Source of the DNA: Pseudonocardia sp. HH130629-09
Lineage (GTDB): Bacteria; Actinomycetota; Actinomycetes; Mycobacteriales; Pseudonocardiaceae
DNA: 64,000 nt
Direction: 5' to 3'
NCBI RefSeq assembly: GCF_001294645.1
Contig: NZ_CP011868.1
Span: 5,642,001 to 5,706,000, forward strand
Positions within the stretch are counted from its first letter, which is position 1. Each line of letters opens with the position of its first letter. The notes below the pieces were generated by a model, which was given only the letters and a program-made list of their open reading frames with translations, was not told the DNA's origin and searched no databases. This document shows positions 18,674-27,211 of the stretch, piece after piece. The translations under genes and the position numbers were made by a program.

Positions 18674-19407
18674 TTGCCGGCGGCGCCGCCGGCGCCGCTG
18701 CCCTCGTTGCCGGGCGCGACGGGGGCGCCCTCACCGGCCGGGACCGGGTTCGGCCGGTCGACCGGCGGGGCCTCGGCCTGGCCGCCGGTCTCGGAGTTCA
18801 CGCCGGTCTCGGCGCCGTTGGTGCCGGACTCCTCGGAGTCGAACGACGCCCGCTCCGGGGCGTGCCCCGGCGAGCCCGCGGCGTGCGGAACGCCGGTCGG
18901 GACGGTGACGGTCACCGAGCCGGCCTTCTCGAACACGAAGGTCATCGGAATCTGCGCCCCGGCCGGGACCGGACGGGTCAGACCCTCGGCGACGAGCTGG
19001 ACCCGCTTGGCGTTGGTCGGGGAGAGCTGCAGGTTGCCCGGCGAGACCAGCGCGATGTCCTGCGGCATCGTTGGGTCGCCCTGGATCTGCACCGACGCCG
19101 CGGCGGGGGAGGTGACCGACAGCAGGCGGTCGGCGACCGGAGCGGTGTTGACCAAGGTGGCGACGAGCGGTGCGGCGCCGCCCTGGCGGTACAGCGCGTC
19201 CGGACCGGCGGGCGTGGTCGGGTAGGCGATCTGCACGTCGCGCAGGTCGACAGAGCCGACCGTGACGTTGGCGCCGTTCACGGCGGCGACCTGGCGGGAG
19301 GTCTGCGAGATCTGCCCGGTCCCGCAGCCGCTGAGCAGCAGGCCGGTCAGGGCGGCGGCGCCGGCGACCCCGGCCAGGGTCCGGGCGGAACGGCGGGTGC
19401 GGCTCAC
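18670..19407 (-). CDS. Putative lipoprotein (LpqE-like position)
   Basis: 245-residue exported lipoprotein. The signal peptide RTLAGVAGAAALTGLLLSGC places the lipidated Cys near residue 25. The mature part (about 30-165) is beta-rich and resembles the copper chaperone/PCuAC-like group of actinobacterial lipoproteins (VGSVDLRDVQIAYP, then LVATLVNTAPVADRLLSV, then IPMTFVFEKAGSVTVTVP). It lacks a clear H-x-M copper motif. The C-terminal 70 residues are acidic, Gly/Pro-rich and probably disordered. Position between radA and carD equals lpqE of M. tuberculosis. GTG 19407 follows GGAAGGACACGACGACC; the upstream frame extension is not supported. Confidence 0.78.
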   Translation of the reverse strand: MSRTRRSARTLAGVAGAAALTGLLLSGCGTGQISQTSRQVAAVNGANVTVGSVDLRDVQIAYPTTPAGPDALYRQGGAAPLVATLVNTAPVADRLLSVTSPAAASVQIQGDPTMPQDIALVSPGNLQLSPTNAKRVQLVAEGLTRPVPAGAQIPMTFVFEKAGSVTVTVPTGVPHAAGSPGHAPERASFDSEESGTNGAETGVNSETGGQAEAPPVDRPNPVPAGEGAPVAPGNEGSGAGGAAGN

Positions 19408-19751
19408 GGTCGTCGTGTCCTTCCTTGCCGGTGCCCCGAAGTGCCCCCGGCGCACGTGCGGGGTCTGTCGGGGGCAGCCTAGTCGCGCGCTCCGACAGGT
19501 TGCGCGGTCGGGCACTCGGCTGTGACGACCGCGTCCCCACTGGACGGCGGGGACGGAAGACCCGGTGGTCCGGGACGTGACGCGGCGGCGACCGGCACGT
19601 GGCCGGATGGCCCCCGACGGGCGCCACGCCCGCGGAGAACACGTTCCTCCGCCGTTGTCAACCCCCTGACCTGCGACGACGGTGAAAGCCGGTCGCCGTC
19701 CCGCTCTGACGACGTGTTAATCTGGACGCAGCGAAAGGGGCCAGAGGACAC
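19408..19751. other. Divergent intergenic region upstream of carD
   Basis: 344 bp between the divergent lipoprotein and carD genes, with no supported gene. TAATCT at 19718-19723 is a plausible -10 element for carD, 28 bp before its start; no matching -35 is evident. AGAGG at 19742-19746 is the carD ribosome binding site. Confidence 0.4.
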
Positions 19752-20243
19752 ATGGTTTTCAAGGTCGGAGAGACCGTCGTCTACCCGCACCACGGTGCCG
19801 CGCTCATCGAGGCGATCGAGACCCGGACGATCAAGGGCGAGGAAGTGCAGTACCTCGTCCTGAAGGTCCAGCAGGGTGATCTGACGGTGCGCATCCCCGC
19901 CGACAACGTCGAGGTGGTCGGTGTTCGTGACGTCGTGGGCCAGGAGGGACTGGATCGGGTCTTCGAGGTGTTGCGCGCGCCGCACACCGAGGAGCCCACG
20001 AACTGGTCGCGCCGGTACAAGGCGAACTGGGAGAAGCTCACGTCCGGCGACGTGAACAAGGTCGCCGAGGTCGTCCGCGACCTGTGGCGGCGAGAGAAGG
20101 ACCGGGGCCTGTCCGCCGGTGAGAAGCGGATGCTGGCCAAGGCGAGGCAGATACTGGTCAGTGAACTCGCGCTGGCCGAGGGCACCGACGAGGAGCGGGC
20201 CGAGGTCCTGCTCGACGAGGTGCTCGCCACCGCGAACGCCTGA
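19752..20243 (+). CDS. carD: CarD family transcriptional regulator
   Basis: 163-residue global regulator that binds the RNA polymerase beta subunit and stabilises the open promoter complex, especially at rRNA promoters. The N-terminal CarD/TRCF RNAP-interaction domain (about 1-60: MVFKVGETVVYPHHGAA, YLVLKVQQGDLTVRIP) is followed by a helical DNA-binding domain with the conserved Trp in RRYKANWEKL and KVAEVVRDLWRREKDRG. Length equals the mycobacterial 162-residue protein. It heads the carD-ispD-ispF-cysS-rlmB run. Confidence 0.97.
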   Translation: MVFKVGETVVYPHHGAALIEAIETRTIKGEEVQYLVLKVQQGDLTVRIPADNVEVVGVRDVVGQEGLDRVFEVLRAPHTEEPTNWSRRYKANWEKLTSGDVNKVAEVVRDLWRREKDRGLSAGEKRMLAKARQILVSELALAEGTDEERAEVLLDEVLATANA

Positions 20244-20248
20244 CCGGC

Positions 20249-20965
20249 GTGCACGGACCGTCCTCCGGGGCGGGTGTCGTCGCGGTGCTTCCCGCGGCCG
20301 GTTCCGGGGTGCGGCTGGGTGCAGGTGTGCCCAAGGCGTTCGTCGGGCTGGCCGGGGTTCCCATGCTGGTGCGCGCGGTCGACGGCCTTCTCGCGTCCGA
20401 CGTGGTCGGGCACGTGGTGGTCGTCGTCCCCGCGGACCAGGTGGACGACGCCGCGGCGATGCTGCCCGGACGCCCGGCGACGGTCGTCGCCGGCGGTGCC
20501 GACCGCACCGCCTCCGTCGCGGCGGGTCTCGCCGCGACCGGTTCGGACGCCGAGGTCGTGCTGGTGCACGACGCAGCGCGCCCGCTCACGCCACCCGACG
20601 TCGTCCGTCGGGTGGTCGGCGCCGTGCGCGCGGGCGCACCCGCCGTCATCCCGGTGCTCCCCGTGACCGACACGGTCAAGCGGGTCGACGCCGACGGCAC
20701 CGTCGTGTCCACCGTGGACCGCTCGGAGCTGCGCGCGGTGCAGACCCCGCAGGGATTCCGCGCGGCCGACCTGCGTCGCGCGCACGCGGGCACGCCCGAC
20801 CCCCGCACCGACGACGCCGGGCTGGTCGAGGCGCTCGGCGACCCGGTCGCCACCGTCGCCGGGGACCCGCTCGCGTTCAAGGTCACCACCGCGTGGGACC
20901 TGCGCATCGCCGAACTGCTGCTCGCCGGGGCGGGCCGCGTCACCGAGCACGAGGAACACGCATGA
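20249..20965 (+). CDS. ispD: 2-C-methyl-D-erythritol 4-phosphate cytidylyltransferase
   Basis: 238-residue enzyme of the MEP isoprenoid pathway, converting MEP and CTP to CDP-ME. Seen: the nucleotide-binding loop VLPAAGSGVRLGAGVPKAF (residues about 13-31), LVHDAARPLTPPD and QTPQGFRAADLRRAH, all characteristic of IspD. Start GTG 20249 lies 5 nt after carD with only a weak ribosome binding site, suggesting translational coupling. Its stop overlaps the ispF start (ATGA), the common actinobacterial ispD-ispF pairing. Confidence 0.97.
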   Translation: MHGPSSGAGVVAVLPAAGSGVRLGAGVPKAFVGLAGVPMLVRAVDGLLASDVVGHVVVVVPADQVDDAAAMLPGRPATVVAGGADRTASVAAGLAATGSDAEVVLVHDAARPLTPPDVVRRVVGAVRAGAPAVIPVLPVTDTVKRVDADGTVVSTVDRSELRAVQTPQGFRAADLRRAHAGTPDPRTDDAGLVEALGDPVATVAGDPLAFKVTTAWDLRIAELLLAGAGRVTEHEEHA

Positions 20966-21429
20966 GGGTCGGGATCGGAACCGACGTGCACCCGGTCGAG
21001 CCGGGCCGGGACTGCTGGGTCGCGGGTCTGCTGTGGACCGGCACCGACGGGTGCGCCGGACACTCCGACGGCGACGTCGCCGCGCACGCCCTGTGCGACG
21101 CCCTGCTGTCCGCGGCCGGGCTGGGCGACCTGGGCGCGGTGTTCGGCACCGGCCGTCCGGAGTGGACGGGCGCGAGCGGGGCGACCCTGCTCGCCGAGGT
21201 CCGCCGCCTGCTCGCCCGCGACGGCTGGACCGTCGGCAACGCCGCCGTCCAGGTGATCGGGAACGACCCGAAGATCGGCACACGCCGGACCGAGGCCGAA
21301 CGGGTGCTGTCGGAGGTGGTCGGCGGCCCGGTGTCGGTGTCCGGCACGACCACCGACGGGCTGGGGCTGACCGGACGCGGTGAGGGGCGCGCCGCCGTCG
21401 CGACGGCGCTGCTGCTCGCCGCGGGCTAG
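20962..21429 (+). CDS. ispF: 2-C-methyl-D-erythritol 2,4-cyclodiphosphate synthase
   Basis: 155-residue MEP-pathway enzyme that cyclises CDP-ME 2-phosphate to MEcPP. Zinc ligands are visible in GTDVHP (Asp, His) and in GHSDGDVAAHALCDALL (His); FGTGRPEWTGASG matches the substrate loop, where the more usual form is FPDTDP..KGADS. The C-terminal TTTDGLGLTGRGEG is diagnostic. Trimeric in other species. ATG 20962 overlaps the ispD stop by 4 nt. Confidence 0.97.
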   Translation: MRVGIGTDVHPVEPGRDCWVAGLLWTGTDGCAGHSDGDVAAHALCDALLSAAGLGDLGAVFGTGRPEWTGASGATLLAEVRRLLARDGWTVGNAAVQVIGNDPKIGTRRTEAERVLSEVVGGPVSVSGTTTDGLGLTGRGEGRAAVATALLLAAG

Positions 21430-21438
21430 AGCTGCGGG

Positions 21439-21858
21439 CTAGAGACGCCCGGTCCGCTCCTGGATCCGCTCGGGCGTCAGGTCGCCGGTGTGGGCCGCCA
21501 CCATCCAGGCGTGGCCGAACGGGTCGGCGATCCGCCCGGCGCGCCGCCCGTAGTCGTGGTCGGTCACCGGGAACAGCACGCGGCCGCCGTGGGCCACCAT
21601 CGCCGCGGCGACCGCGTCCGGGGCGTCGACCTCCAGGGCCATGATCACCGCGCCGGGCCCCGACGGCGCCGGGTCGACGGCGTCGCCGTCCTTGAGGGCC
21701 CACTCGGCGCCACCGGCCCGCAGCAGGGCGTGCACCACGGCATCGGAACCGTCGGTGTAGCGCTCCACGAGCTCCGCGCCGAATGCGGCGAGGTAGAAGT
21801 CGATCGCGGCGTCGGCGTCGTGCACGACCAGCCGCGGGTACATCCGCTCAACAGCCAT
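21439..21858 (-). CDS. VOC family protein (glyoxalase/PhnB-like)
   Basis: 139-residue protein of the vicinal oxygen chelate superfamily, PhnB-like subgroup. Seen: MYPRLVVHDADAAIDFYLAAFGAELVER, which folds as the first beta-alpha-beta-beta unit, and DPFGHAWMVAAHTGDLTPE, the usual PhnB C-terminus. Such proteins range from glyoxalases to resistance or structural proteins and the substrate cannot be told. It is convergent with ispF (9-nt gap) and divergent from cysS. ATG 21858 is chosen over the longer frame, which runs into the cysS promoter. Confidence 0.87.
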   Translation of the reverse strand: MAVERMYPRLVVHDADAAIDFYLAAFGAELVERYTDGSDAVVHALLRAGGAEWALKDGDAVDPAPSGPGAVIMALEVDAPDAVAAAMVAHGGRVLFPVTDHDYGRRAGRIADPFGHAWMVAAHTGDLTPERIQERTGRL

Positions 21859-21925
21859 GCCGGACACCTTGCCCCAGCCCCACCGCGCGTGTAGTGGACG
21901 AATCGGAGGCCCGTACCCTGGTGAC

Positions 21926-23317
21926 GTGAGCCTCAGACTTCTCGACTCAGCGACCAGGGAGCAGCGCGCCTTCACGCCGCTGCGGACCGGAGCCGTGTCG
22001 ATGTACGTCTGTGGGGCGACGGTGCAGGGCCTGCCGCACATCGGCCACGTCCGCTCGGGCCTGAACTACGACGTGCTGCGTCGCTGGCTGGCCCGGTCCG
22101 GCTACGACGTCACGCTGGTCCGCAACGTCACCGACATCGACGACAAGATCCTGCGCAAGGCGCAGGCCGCGGGCCGTCCGTGGTGGGAGTGGGCGGCGAC
22201 CCACGAGCGGGCCTTCACCGCCGCGTACGACGCGCTGGGCTGCCTGCCGCCGTCGGTGGAGCCTCGGGCGACCGGGCACATCACGCAGATGGTCGAGCTG
22301 ATCGAGCGGCTGATCGAGCGCGGCCACGCCTACGCCGCGGGTGGCGACGTGTACTTCGCCGTGCGCACCCTGCCCGACTACGGCGCGCTGTCCGGTCAGC
22401 GCGTCGACGACGTCCACCAGGGTGAGGGCGAGGGCGGTGCCAAGCGCGACGCGCTGGACTTCACGCTGTGGAAGGCGGCCAAGCCCTGCGAGCCCAGCTG
22501 GCCCACCCCCTGGGGCAACGGGCGTCCCGGCTGGCACCTGGAGTGCTCGGCGATGGCGACGGCCTACCTCGGCCCGGAGTTCGACATCCACGGCGGCGGC
22601 CTGGACCTGGTCTTCCCGCACCACGAGAACGAGCGCGCCCAGAGCCACGCCGCCGGCGACGGCTTCGCCCGCTACTGGCTGCACAACGCCTGGGTCACCA
22701 TGGGCGGGGAGAAGATGTCGAAGTCGCTGGGGAACACCCTGGCGATCGAGAACCTGCTCGAGCGGGTCCGCCCGGCCGAGCTGCGCTACTACCTGGTCGG
22801 CCCGCACTACCGGTCGGCGATCGAGTACTCCGACGCCGCGCTGGACGAGGCCGTCGCCGCGTACCGGCGGATCGAGTCGTTCGTGCACCGGGTGCGCGAG
22901 CGGCACGGCCTGCCCGAGGTCGCGGCGGAGCTGCCCGGCGCGTTCACCGCCGCACTCGACGACGACCTGGGAACCCCGCTCGCGCTCGGCACCGTGCACA
23001 CCCTGGTGCGCGAGGGCAACACCGCCCTCGACGCCGGGGACGTCGCGGGCGCCCTGCGGACCGCGTCCGCGGTCCGTGCGACGACCGAGGTGCTCGGCCT
23101 GGACCCGCTGGCAGCCGGCGGTGCGGCCGAGGAGTCGGGCGACGCCGCCCGGCAGGCACTGGGCACCCTGGTGGAGTCGATGCTCGAGCGCCGCCGGGCC
23201 GCGCGCGCCGAACGCGACTTCGCCACCGCGGACCGGCTCCGCGACGAGCTGCTCGCCGCCGGGATCGCCGTCGAGGACGGCGCCGACGGCTCCACCTGGA
23301 CTCTCAAAGACGCTTAG
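21926..23317 (+). CDS. cysS: Cysteinyl-tRNA synthetase
   Basis: 463-residue class I aminoacyl-tRNA synthetase. Seen: CGATVQGLPHIGH with the zinc Cys and HIGH signature, further zinc ligands in WHLECSAMA and FPHHENERAQS, KMSKS in GEKMSKSLGNT, and the C-terminal helical DALR and anticodon domains. Start GTG 21926 gives MSLRLLDSATREQRAF; the longer frame would overlap the divergent gene. The rlmB gene follows after 14 nt, an arrangement conserved in actinobacteria. Confidence 0.97.
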   Translation: MSLRLLDSATREQRAFTPLRTGAVSMYVCGATVQGLPHIGHVRSGLNYDVLRRWLARSGYDVTLVRNVTDIDDKILRKAQAAGRPWWEWAATHERAFTAAYDALGCLPPSVEPRATGHITQMVELIERLIERGHAYAAGGDVYFAVRTLPDYGALSGQRVDDVHQGEGEGGAKRDALDFTLWKAAKPCEPSWPTPWGNGRPGWHLECSAMATAYLGPEFDIHGGGLDLVFPHHENERAQSHAAGDGFARYWLHNAWVTMGGEKMSKSLGNTLAIENLLERVRPAELRYYLVGPHYRSAIEYSDAALDEAVAAYRRIESFVHRVRERHGLPEVAAELPGAFTAALDDDLGTPLALGTVHTLVREGNTALDAGDVAGALRTASAVRATTEVLGLDPLAAGGAAEESGDAARQALGTLVESMLERRRAARAERDFATADRLRDELLAAGIAVEDGADGSTWTLKDA

Positions 23318-23331
23318 GACTCGTAGAACTC

Positions 23332-24306
23332 ATGGCAGGCAATTCCAAGCGCCGCGGTGCGATCCGCAAGGAAGGCACCAAGAAGGGCATGGTCGTCGGT
23401 TCCGGCGGTCAGGCCCGGCGCGCACTGAAGGGCAAGGGGCCGACCCCGCCCGCCGAGATGCGCCCCGGCCACCCGAAGGCGAGGGCGGCCGCGCGGCGTG
23501 CCGCCCAGGACCAGCAGCAGCGCCGACGCCCGGTCGCGGGCCGTCGCGGTGACGGGGAGACCCCGGAGACCGTGCTCGGGCGCAACCCGGTCGTCGAGTG
23601 CCTGCGGGCGGGCGTCCCGGCGACGGCGCTGCAGGTGGCCACCGGCATGTCCGCCGACGACCGGGTCACCGAGGCCGTCGCACTGGCGGCGGAGCGGGGC
23701 ATCTCCATCCTGGAGGTGCCGCGCAACGACCTCGACCGGATCAGTGGCGGAGCGCTGCACCAGGGCGTCGCCCTGCAGGTGCCGCCGTACTCCTACGCCC
23801 ACCCCGACGACGTGCTGGAGGCCGCGTCGCACTCCGGGCGCCCGGCACTGGCCGTGGCCCTGGACGGGGTGACCGACCCGCGCAACCTGGGTGCGGTCGT
23901 CCGGTCGGTGGGGGCGTTCGGCGGGCACGGCGTCGTCGTGCCGCAGCGGCGCGCCGCCGGCATGACCGCGGTCGCGTGGCGGACCTCGGCGGGCACCGCG
24001 GCCCGGGTCCCGGTCGCACGCGCCACGAACCTGACCCGCACCCTGCAGGAGTACGCCTCCGCCGGGCTGATGGTCGCGGGCCTGGCCGCCGACGGCGACG
24101 TCTCCCTCGACGACTTCGACCTGGCCACCGGGCCGCTGGTGATCGTCACCGGGTCGGAGGGCAAGGGACTGTCCCGGCTGGTCCGCGAGACCTGCGACGT
24201 GACCGTCTCGATCCCCCTGGCCGGCCGGGTGGAGTCGCTGAACGCCTCGGTCGCCACCGGCGTCGTGCTGGCCGAAGTGGCCCGCCGTCGTCGCACCCAC
24301 CGCTGA
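23332..24306 (+). CDS. rlmB: 23S rRNA (guanosine-2'-O-)-methyltransferase, RlmB/TrmH family
   Basis: 324-residue SPOUT methyltransferase. A basic N-terminal extension (about 1-75, KRRGAIRKEGTKKG) is typical of actinobacterial members. The substrate-binding domain begins VLGRNPVVECLRAGV, and the knotted SpoU domain carries motif 1 ALDGVTDPRNLGAVVRS, motif 2 IVTGSEGKGLSRLV and motif 3 IPLAGRVESLNASVATGVVL. Modification at G2251 is the known RlmB role; other TrmH-family rRNA targets are possible. ATG 23332 is at the conserved distance from cysS. Confidence 0.94.
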   Translation: MAGNSKRRGAIRKEGTKKGMVVGSGGQARRALKGKGPTPPAEMRPGHPKARAAARRAAQDQQQRRRPVAGRRGDGETPETVLGRNPVVECLRAGVPATALQVATGMSADDRVTEAVALAAERGISILEVPRNDLDRISGGALHQGVALQVPPYSYAHPDDVLEAASHSGRPALAVALDGVTDPRNLGAVVRSVGAFGGHGVVVPQRRAAGMTAVAWRTSAGTAARVPVARATNLTRTLQEYASAGLMVAGLAADGDVSLDDFDLATGPLVIVTGSEGKGLSRLVRETCDVTVSIPLAGRVESLNASVATGVVLAEVARRRRTHR

Positions 24307-24339
24307 CCCGATCCCATGATCGCCGCGTGCCGTGCGGGA

Positions 24340-25197
24340 TCAGGCGCGGACCGGGCCGCGGCCGCGCAGCCGGCCGACCAGGCGGCAGAGCAGGTAGGCG
24401 ACGAACCCGATGGTCGCCACGTAGGCCGAGATCGGCAGCCCCGGCGCCAGCGACAGGATCGTCCCGCCGACCAGCGCGACCTCCGCGATGACGATCGCGA
24501 TAATGGTCGCCAGCAACGGGTTCGCGGTCACCCGGTTCGCCGCGGCGCCGGGCACGATCAGCACCGACAGCACCAGGATCGCGCCGACGATCGGCACGGC
24601 CAGCGCCGTCACCAGCCCGATCAGCACGCTGAACACCAGGGTCAGCGCGCGGACGGGCACGCCGCGCGCCACCGCGACGTCGGGGTCGGTGCTGGCGAAC
24701 AGCAGCGGCCGGTAGAGCACCGCCAGCGTCGCGAGCACGACGGCCGCGACGACCCCCAGAACCCACAGGTTCTGCTGGTCGACCGAGACGATCGAGCCGG
24801 TGAGCAGGCCGAAGCGGTTGGAGGAGCGGCCGTCGTAGAGGGCCAGGAACAGCACGCCCAGGCCGAGCCCGAACGCCATCACCACGCCGATCGCGGAGTC
24901 CCGCTCGCGTTGCCGCAGCCCCAGCACACCGAAGATCACCGCGGCGACGACGGCGCCCACCACCGCTCCCACCCCGACGGCGACGCCGAGCAGCAGCCCG
25001 GCCGCGGCGCCGGTGAAGGCCAGCTCGGCGGTGCCGTGCACGGCGAAGGCCATCCCGCGGCTGACGATCAGCGGGGCGAGCAGCCCGGCGACCAGCCCGA
25101 GCACCGCGCAGGCGATGAGCGCGTTGCGGACGAACGGGTAGCCCAGCAGCGCGCCGGTGCCGGACAGATCGAGGATGCGGGCCAGGAACTCGGTCAT
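24340..25197 (-). CDS. znuB: Metal ABC transporter permease (ZnuB-like)
   Basis: 285-residue integral membrane permease of the ABC-3 family for zinc or manganese. About eight hydrophobic segments are visible, beginning FVRNALIACAVLGLVAGLLAP. The cytoplasmic coupling region DVAVARGVPVRAL and the PIVGAILVLSVLIVPGAAA helix are typical of ZnuB/MntB. ATG 25197 overlaps the stop of the ATPase gene (ATGA), so the two are coupled. Zinc specificity is inferred from the partner binding protein and the Zur-like operator upstream of the operon. Confidence 0.92.
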   Translation of the reverse strand: MTEFLARILDLSGTGALLGYPFVRNALIACAVLGLVAGLLAPLIVSRGMAFAVHGTAELAFTGAAAGLLLGVAVGVGAVVGAVVAAVIFGVLGLRQRERDSAIGVVMAFGLGLGVLFLALYDGRSSNRFGLLTGSIVSVDQQNLWVLGVVAAVVLATLAVLYRPLLFASTDPDVAVARGVPVRALTLVFSVLIGLVTALAVPIVGAILVLSVLIVPGAAANRVTANPLLATIIAIVIAEVALVGGTILSLAPGLPISAYVATIGFVAYLLCRLVGRLRGRGPVRA

Positions 25198-26033
25198 GCG
25201 CCACCCCCGACCGCGGTGACGCCGTGCTCGGCGTGCTCGTCGCGGGTGACCGGCGAGTCGTCGGCCCCGACCACGACCAGCCGGTCCCGGACCCGCAGCA
25301 CGTCGACGTCGGTGCGGTAGAGCCGCGACAGCGTCTCCGAGGTCATGACCTCGTCGGTGGTGCCGATCGAGAACCGGCCGTCGACGAGGTAGAGGACCCG
25401 GTCCACCAGCGGCAGCACCGGGTTGATCTCGTGGGTCACGAACAGCACCGCGGTGTCCGCGGCGCGGCGGCGCTCGTCGATCAGCCGGGTCACGATCCGC
25501 TGGTGGGACAGGTCCAGGCTGAGCAGGGGCTCGTCGCACAGCAGTACCGCCGGGTCCCCGACGAGTGCCTGTGCGACCCGCAGCCGTTGCTGCTCGCCGC
25601 CGGACAGCCGCCCGACCGGGGCGTCGGCGTACCCGGTGCCGCCGACCTGGGCCAGCGCGCGGTCGACCCGCTCGCGCCGCTCGCGTCGCCGTCCCAGGCC
25701 GAGGCCGAAGCGGTGCCCGTCGAGGCCGAGACCGACGAGGTCGCGCCCGCGCAGCGGCAGGCCCGGGTCGAGCGGCTGCTGCTGCGGGACGTAGCCGATC
25801 TCGGGGCTGCCGCGTCGCGGGGTGTGCCCACCGACGGTCACGGTGCCCTCGGACAGCGGGAGCAGCCCCAGCAGGACGCGCATCAGCGTCGTCTTGCCGG
25901 AGCCGTTCGGGCCGAGGACGGCGACGAACTCGCCGGGTGCGACGTCCAGGTCGAGGCCGGACCACAGGGTCCGGTCCCCGAACCGCAGGCCTGCCCCGCG
26001 CAGCGACAGCGCGGACCGTTCCGGGAGCCCCAT
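25194..26033 (-). CDS. znuC: Metal ABC transporter ATP-binding protein (ZnuC-like)
   Basis: 279-residue ABC ATPase. Walker A GPNGSGKT (about 41-48), Q-loop in IGYVPQQQPLD, signature LSGGEQQRL (about 144-152), Walker B VLLCDEPLLSLD and H-loop VTHEINPV are all intact. It lies between the binding-protein gene (1-nt gap) and the permease gene (4-nt overlap), the standard znuACB operon order. The C-terminal tail after the H-loop is longer than usual and His-containing (DEHAEHG). Confidence 0.94.
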   Translation of the reverse strand: MGLPERSALSLRGAGLRFGDRTLWSGLDLDVAPGEFVAVLGPNGSGKTTLMRVLLGLLPLSEGTVTVGGHTPRRGSPEIGYVPQQQPLDPGLPLRGRDLVGLGLDGHRFGLGLGRRRERRERVDRALAQVGGTGYADAPVGRLSGGEQQRLRVAQALVGDPAVLLCDEPLLSLDLSHQRIVTRLIDERRRAADTAVLFVTHEINPVLPLVDRVLYLVDGRFSIGTTDEVMTSETLSRLYRTDVDVLRVRDRLVVVGADDSPVTRDEHAEHGVTAVGGGA

Positions 26034-26034
26034 G

Positions 26035-27063
26035 TCAGCGGTTCAGCGCCGCGGACAGCTCGTCCAGGTTGGCGTTCATCCACTGCACCCAGTCGGTGGT
26101 GCCCGCGGGCAGGGTCTCCGACATCTGGATCACCGGGACGCCTCCCTCCTGGGCGGCGTCGCGGACCTGGTCGGTGGTCGGCGAGGTCGTCTGGCTGTTC
26201 AGGATCAGCGCGTCGACCGGCGGCTGGGCGGTGAACAGCCCCAGCATCTGCGCGACGACGGCGGCCGGCGGGTCGGTGCCCTCCTCGACGGCCGAGGAGA
26301 ACTCCTGCGGGGTGGCGTTCGCGATCCCGGCGGCCTGCAGCAGGTAGTCGGGCACCGGCTCGGTGACGGCGACCCGGGCCCCCGGGTGCGCACGGCCGAT
26401 CTCGGTGGCCTTCGACGTCAGCTGGGCGACGCCGCCCTGGAGGGTCTGGGCGTTGGTGCGGAAGTACTCCGCGGCGCTCGGGTCGATCCGGCCGAGCTGC
26501 TCGGCGAGCTGGTCGGCGACCCGGCCGACCGCGGCCGGGTCGTACCAGACGTGCTCGTTGAACGAACCGTGCTCGTGCTCGGCGCCCGCGGCGGGCTCGG
26601 CCCCGGCCTCACCGGCGTGGTCGTGGCCGTGGTCGTGGTCGTCCGCGGCGGCCTCCTGCGCCCCCTCGATGCCGGAGACCCCGACGGCGTCGATCAGCGG
26701 GGCCTTGTTGCCGGAGGCGGAGACGAGGTCGGTCATGAAGGCGTCGTACCCGCCGCCGTTCATGAGCAGCAGCTGGGCCTCGCCGACGGTGGCCGCGTTC
26801 TGCGGGGTGGGCTCGTAACCGTGCGGGTCGACGTCGGGGGAGCTGATGATCGACTGGACCTGGGCGTAGTTGCCGCCCACGGCGCGGGCGACGGCGCCCC
26901 AGGCGTCGGTGGAGGCGACGATCTTCACCTGCGGGGTGTCGGCGCTGGTGGGGGCGTCGACCTGGCCGGAGCCGCAGGCGGTCAGTCCCAGGGCGAGTGC
27001 GGCCAGCCCGGCCACGAGCGCGGCCGGGCGGAGCGGGGATCGGGACACGGACGGATCTCCCAT
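26035..27063 (-). CDS. znuA: Zinc ABC transporter substrate-binding lipoprotein (ZnuA-like)
   Basis: About 342-residue extracytoplasmic binding protein. The signal peptide ends LALGLTAC (lipidated Cys). Metal ligands of cluster A-I proteins are visible: His in DVDPHGYEPTP, a His/Asp-rich flexible loop (DDHDHGHDH, AEHEHGSF) typical of zinc rather than manganese carriers, and EHVWYDP followed by the C-terminal domain. ATG 27063 is preferred to ATG 27081 because the Zur-like operator begins at 27083 and the longer start would abut it. Neither has a clear ribosome binding site. Confidence 0.92.
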   Translation of the reverse strand: MGDPSVSRSPLRPAALVAGLAALALGLTACGSGQVDAPTSADTPQVKIVASTDAWGAVARAVGGNYAQVQSIISSPDVDPHGYEPTPQNAATVGEAQLLLMNGGGYDAFMTDLVSASGNKAPLIDAVGVSGIEGAQEAAADDHDHGHDHAGEAGAEPAAGAEHEHGSFNEHVWYDPAAVGRVADQLAEQLGRIDPSAAEYFRTNAQTLQGGVAQLTSKATEIGRAHPGARVAVTEPVPDYLLQAAGIANATPQEFSSAVEEGTDPPAAVVAQMLGLFTAQPPVDALILNSQTTSPTTDQVRDAAQEGGVPVIQMSETLPAGTTDWVQWMNANLDELSAALNR

Positions 27064-27082
27064 CAAAACATCGACATACATT

Positions 27083-27103
27083 TATTGGAAATCATTCTCA
27101 GAT
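27083..27103 (-). promoter_or_regulatory. Zur-like operator upstream of znuA
   Basis: On the minus strand TGAGAATGATTTCCAATA resembles the actinobacterial Zur box, an AT-rich palindrome centred on AATGATT. It stands out in otherwise GC-rich DNA and lies 20 bp upstream of the chosen znuA start, fitting zinc-dependent repression of the operon. Confidence 0.6.
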
Positions 27104-27211
27104 TCACTCTACCGTTGCGCGGCGCGCCGGGCCCGCGCCCGCCGTGTGATCCCGTCACGGCCGGTCTGGGCCGACTTTCACGTGCGTGACCGCGCCGCTA
27201 CCGTTCGGGGA

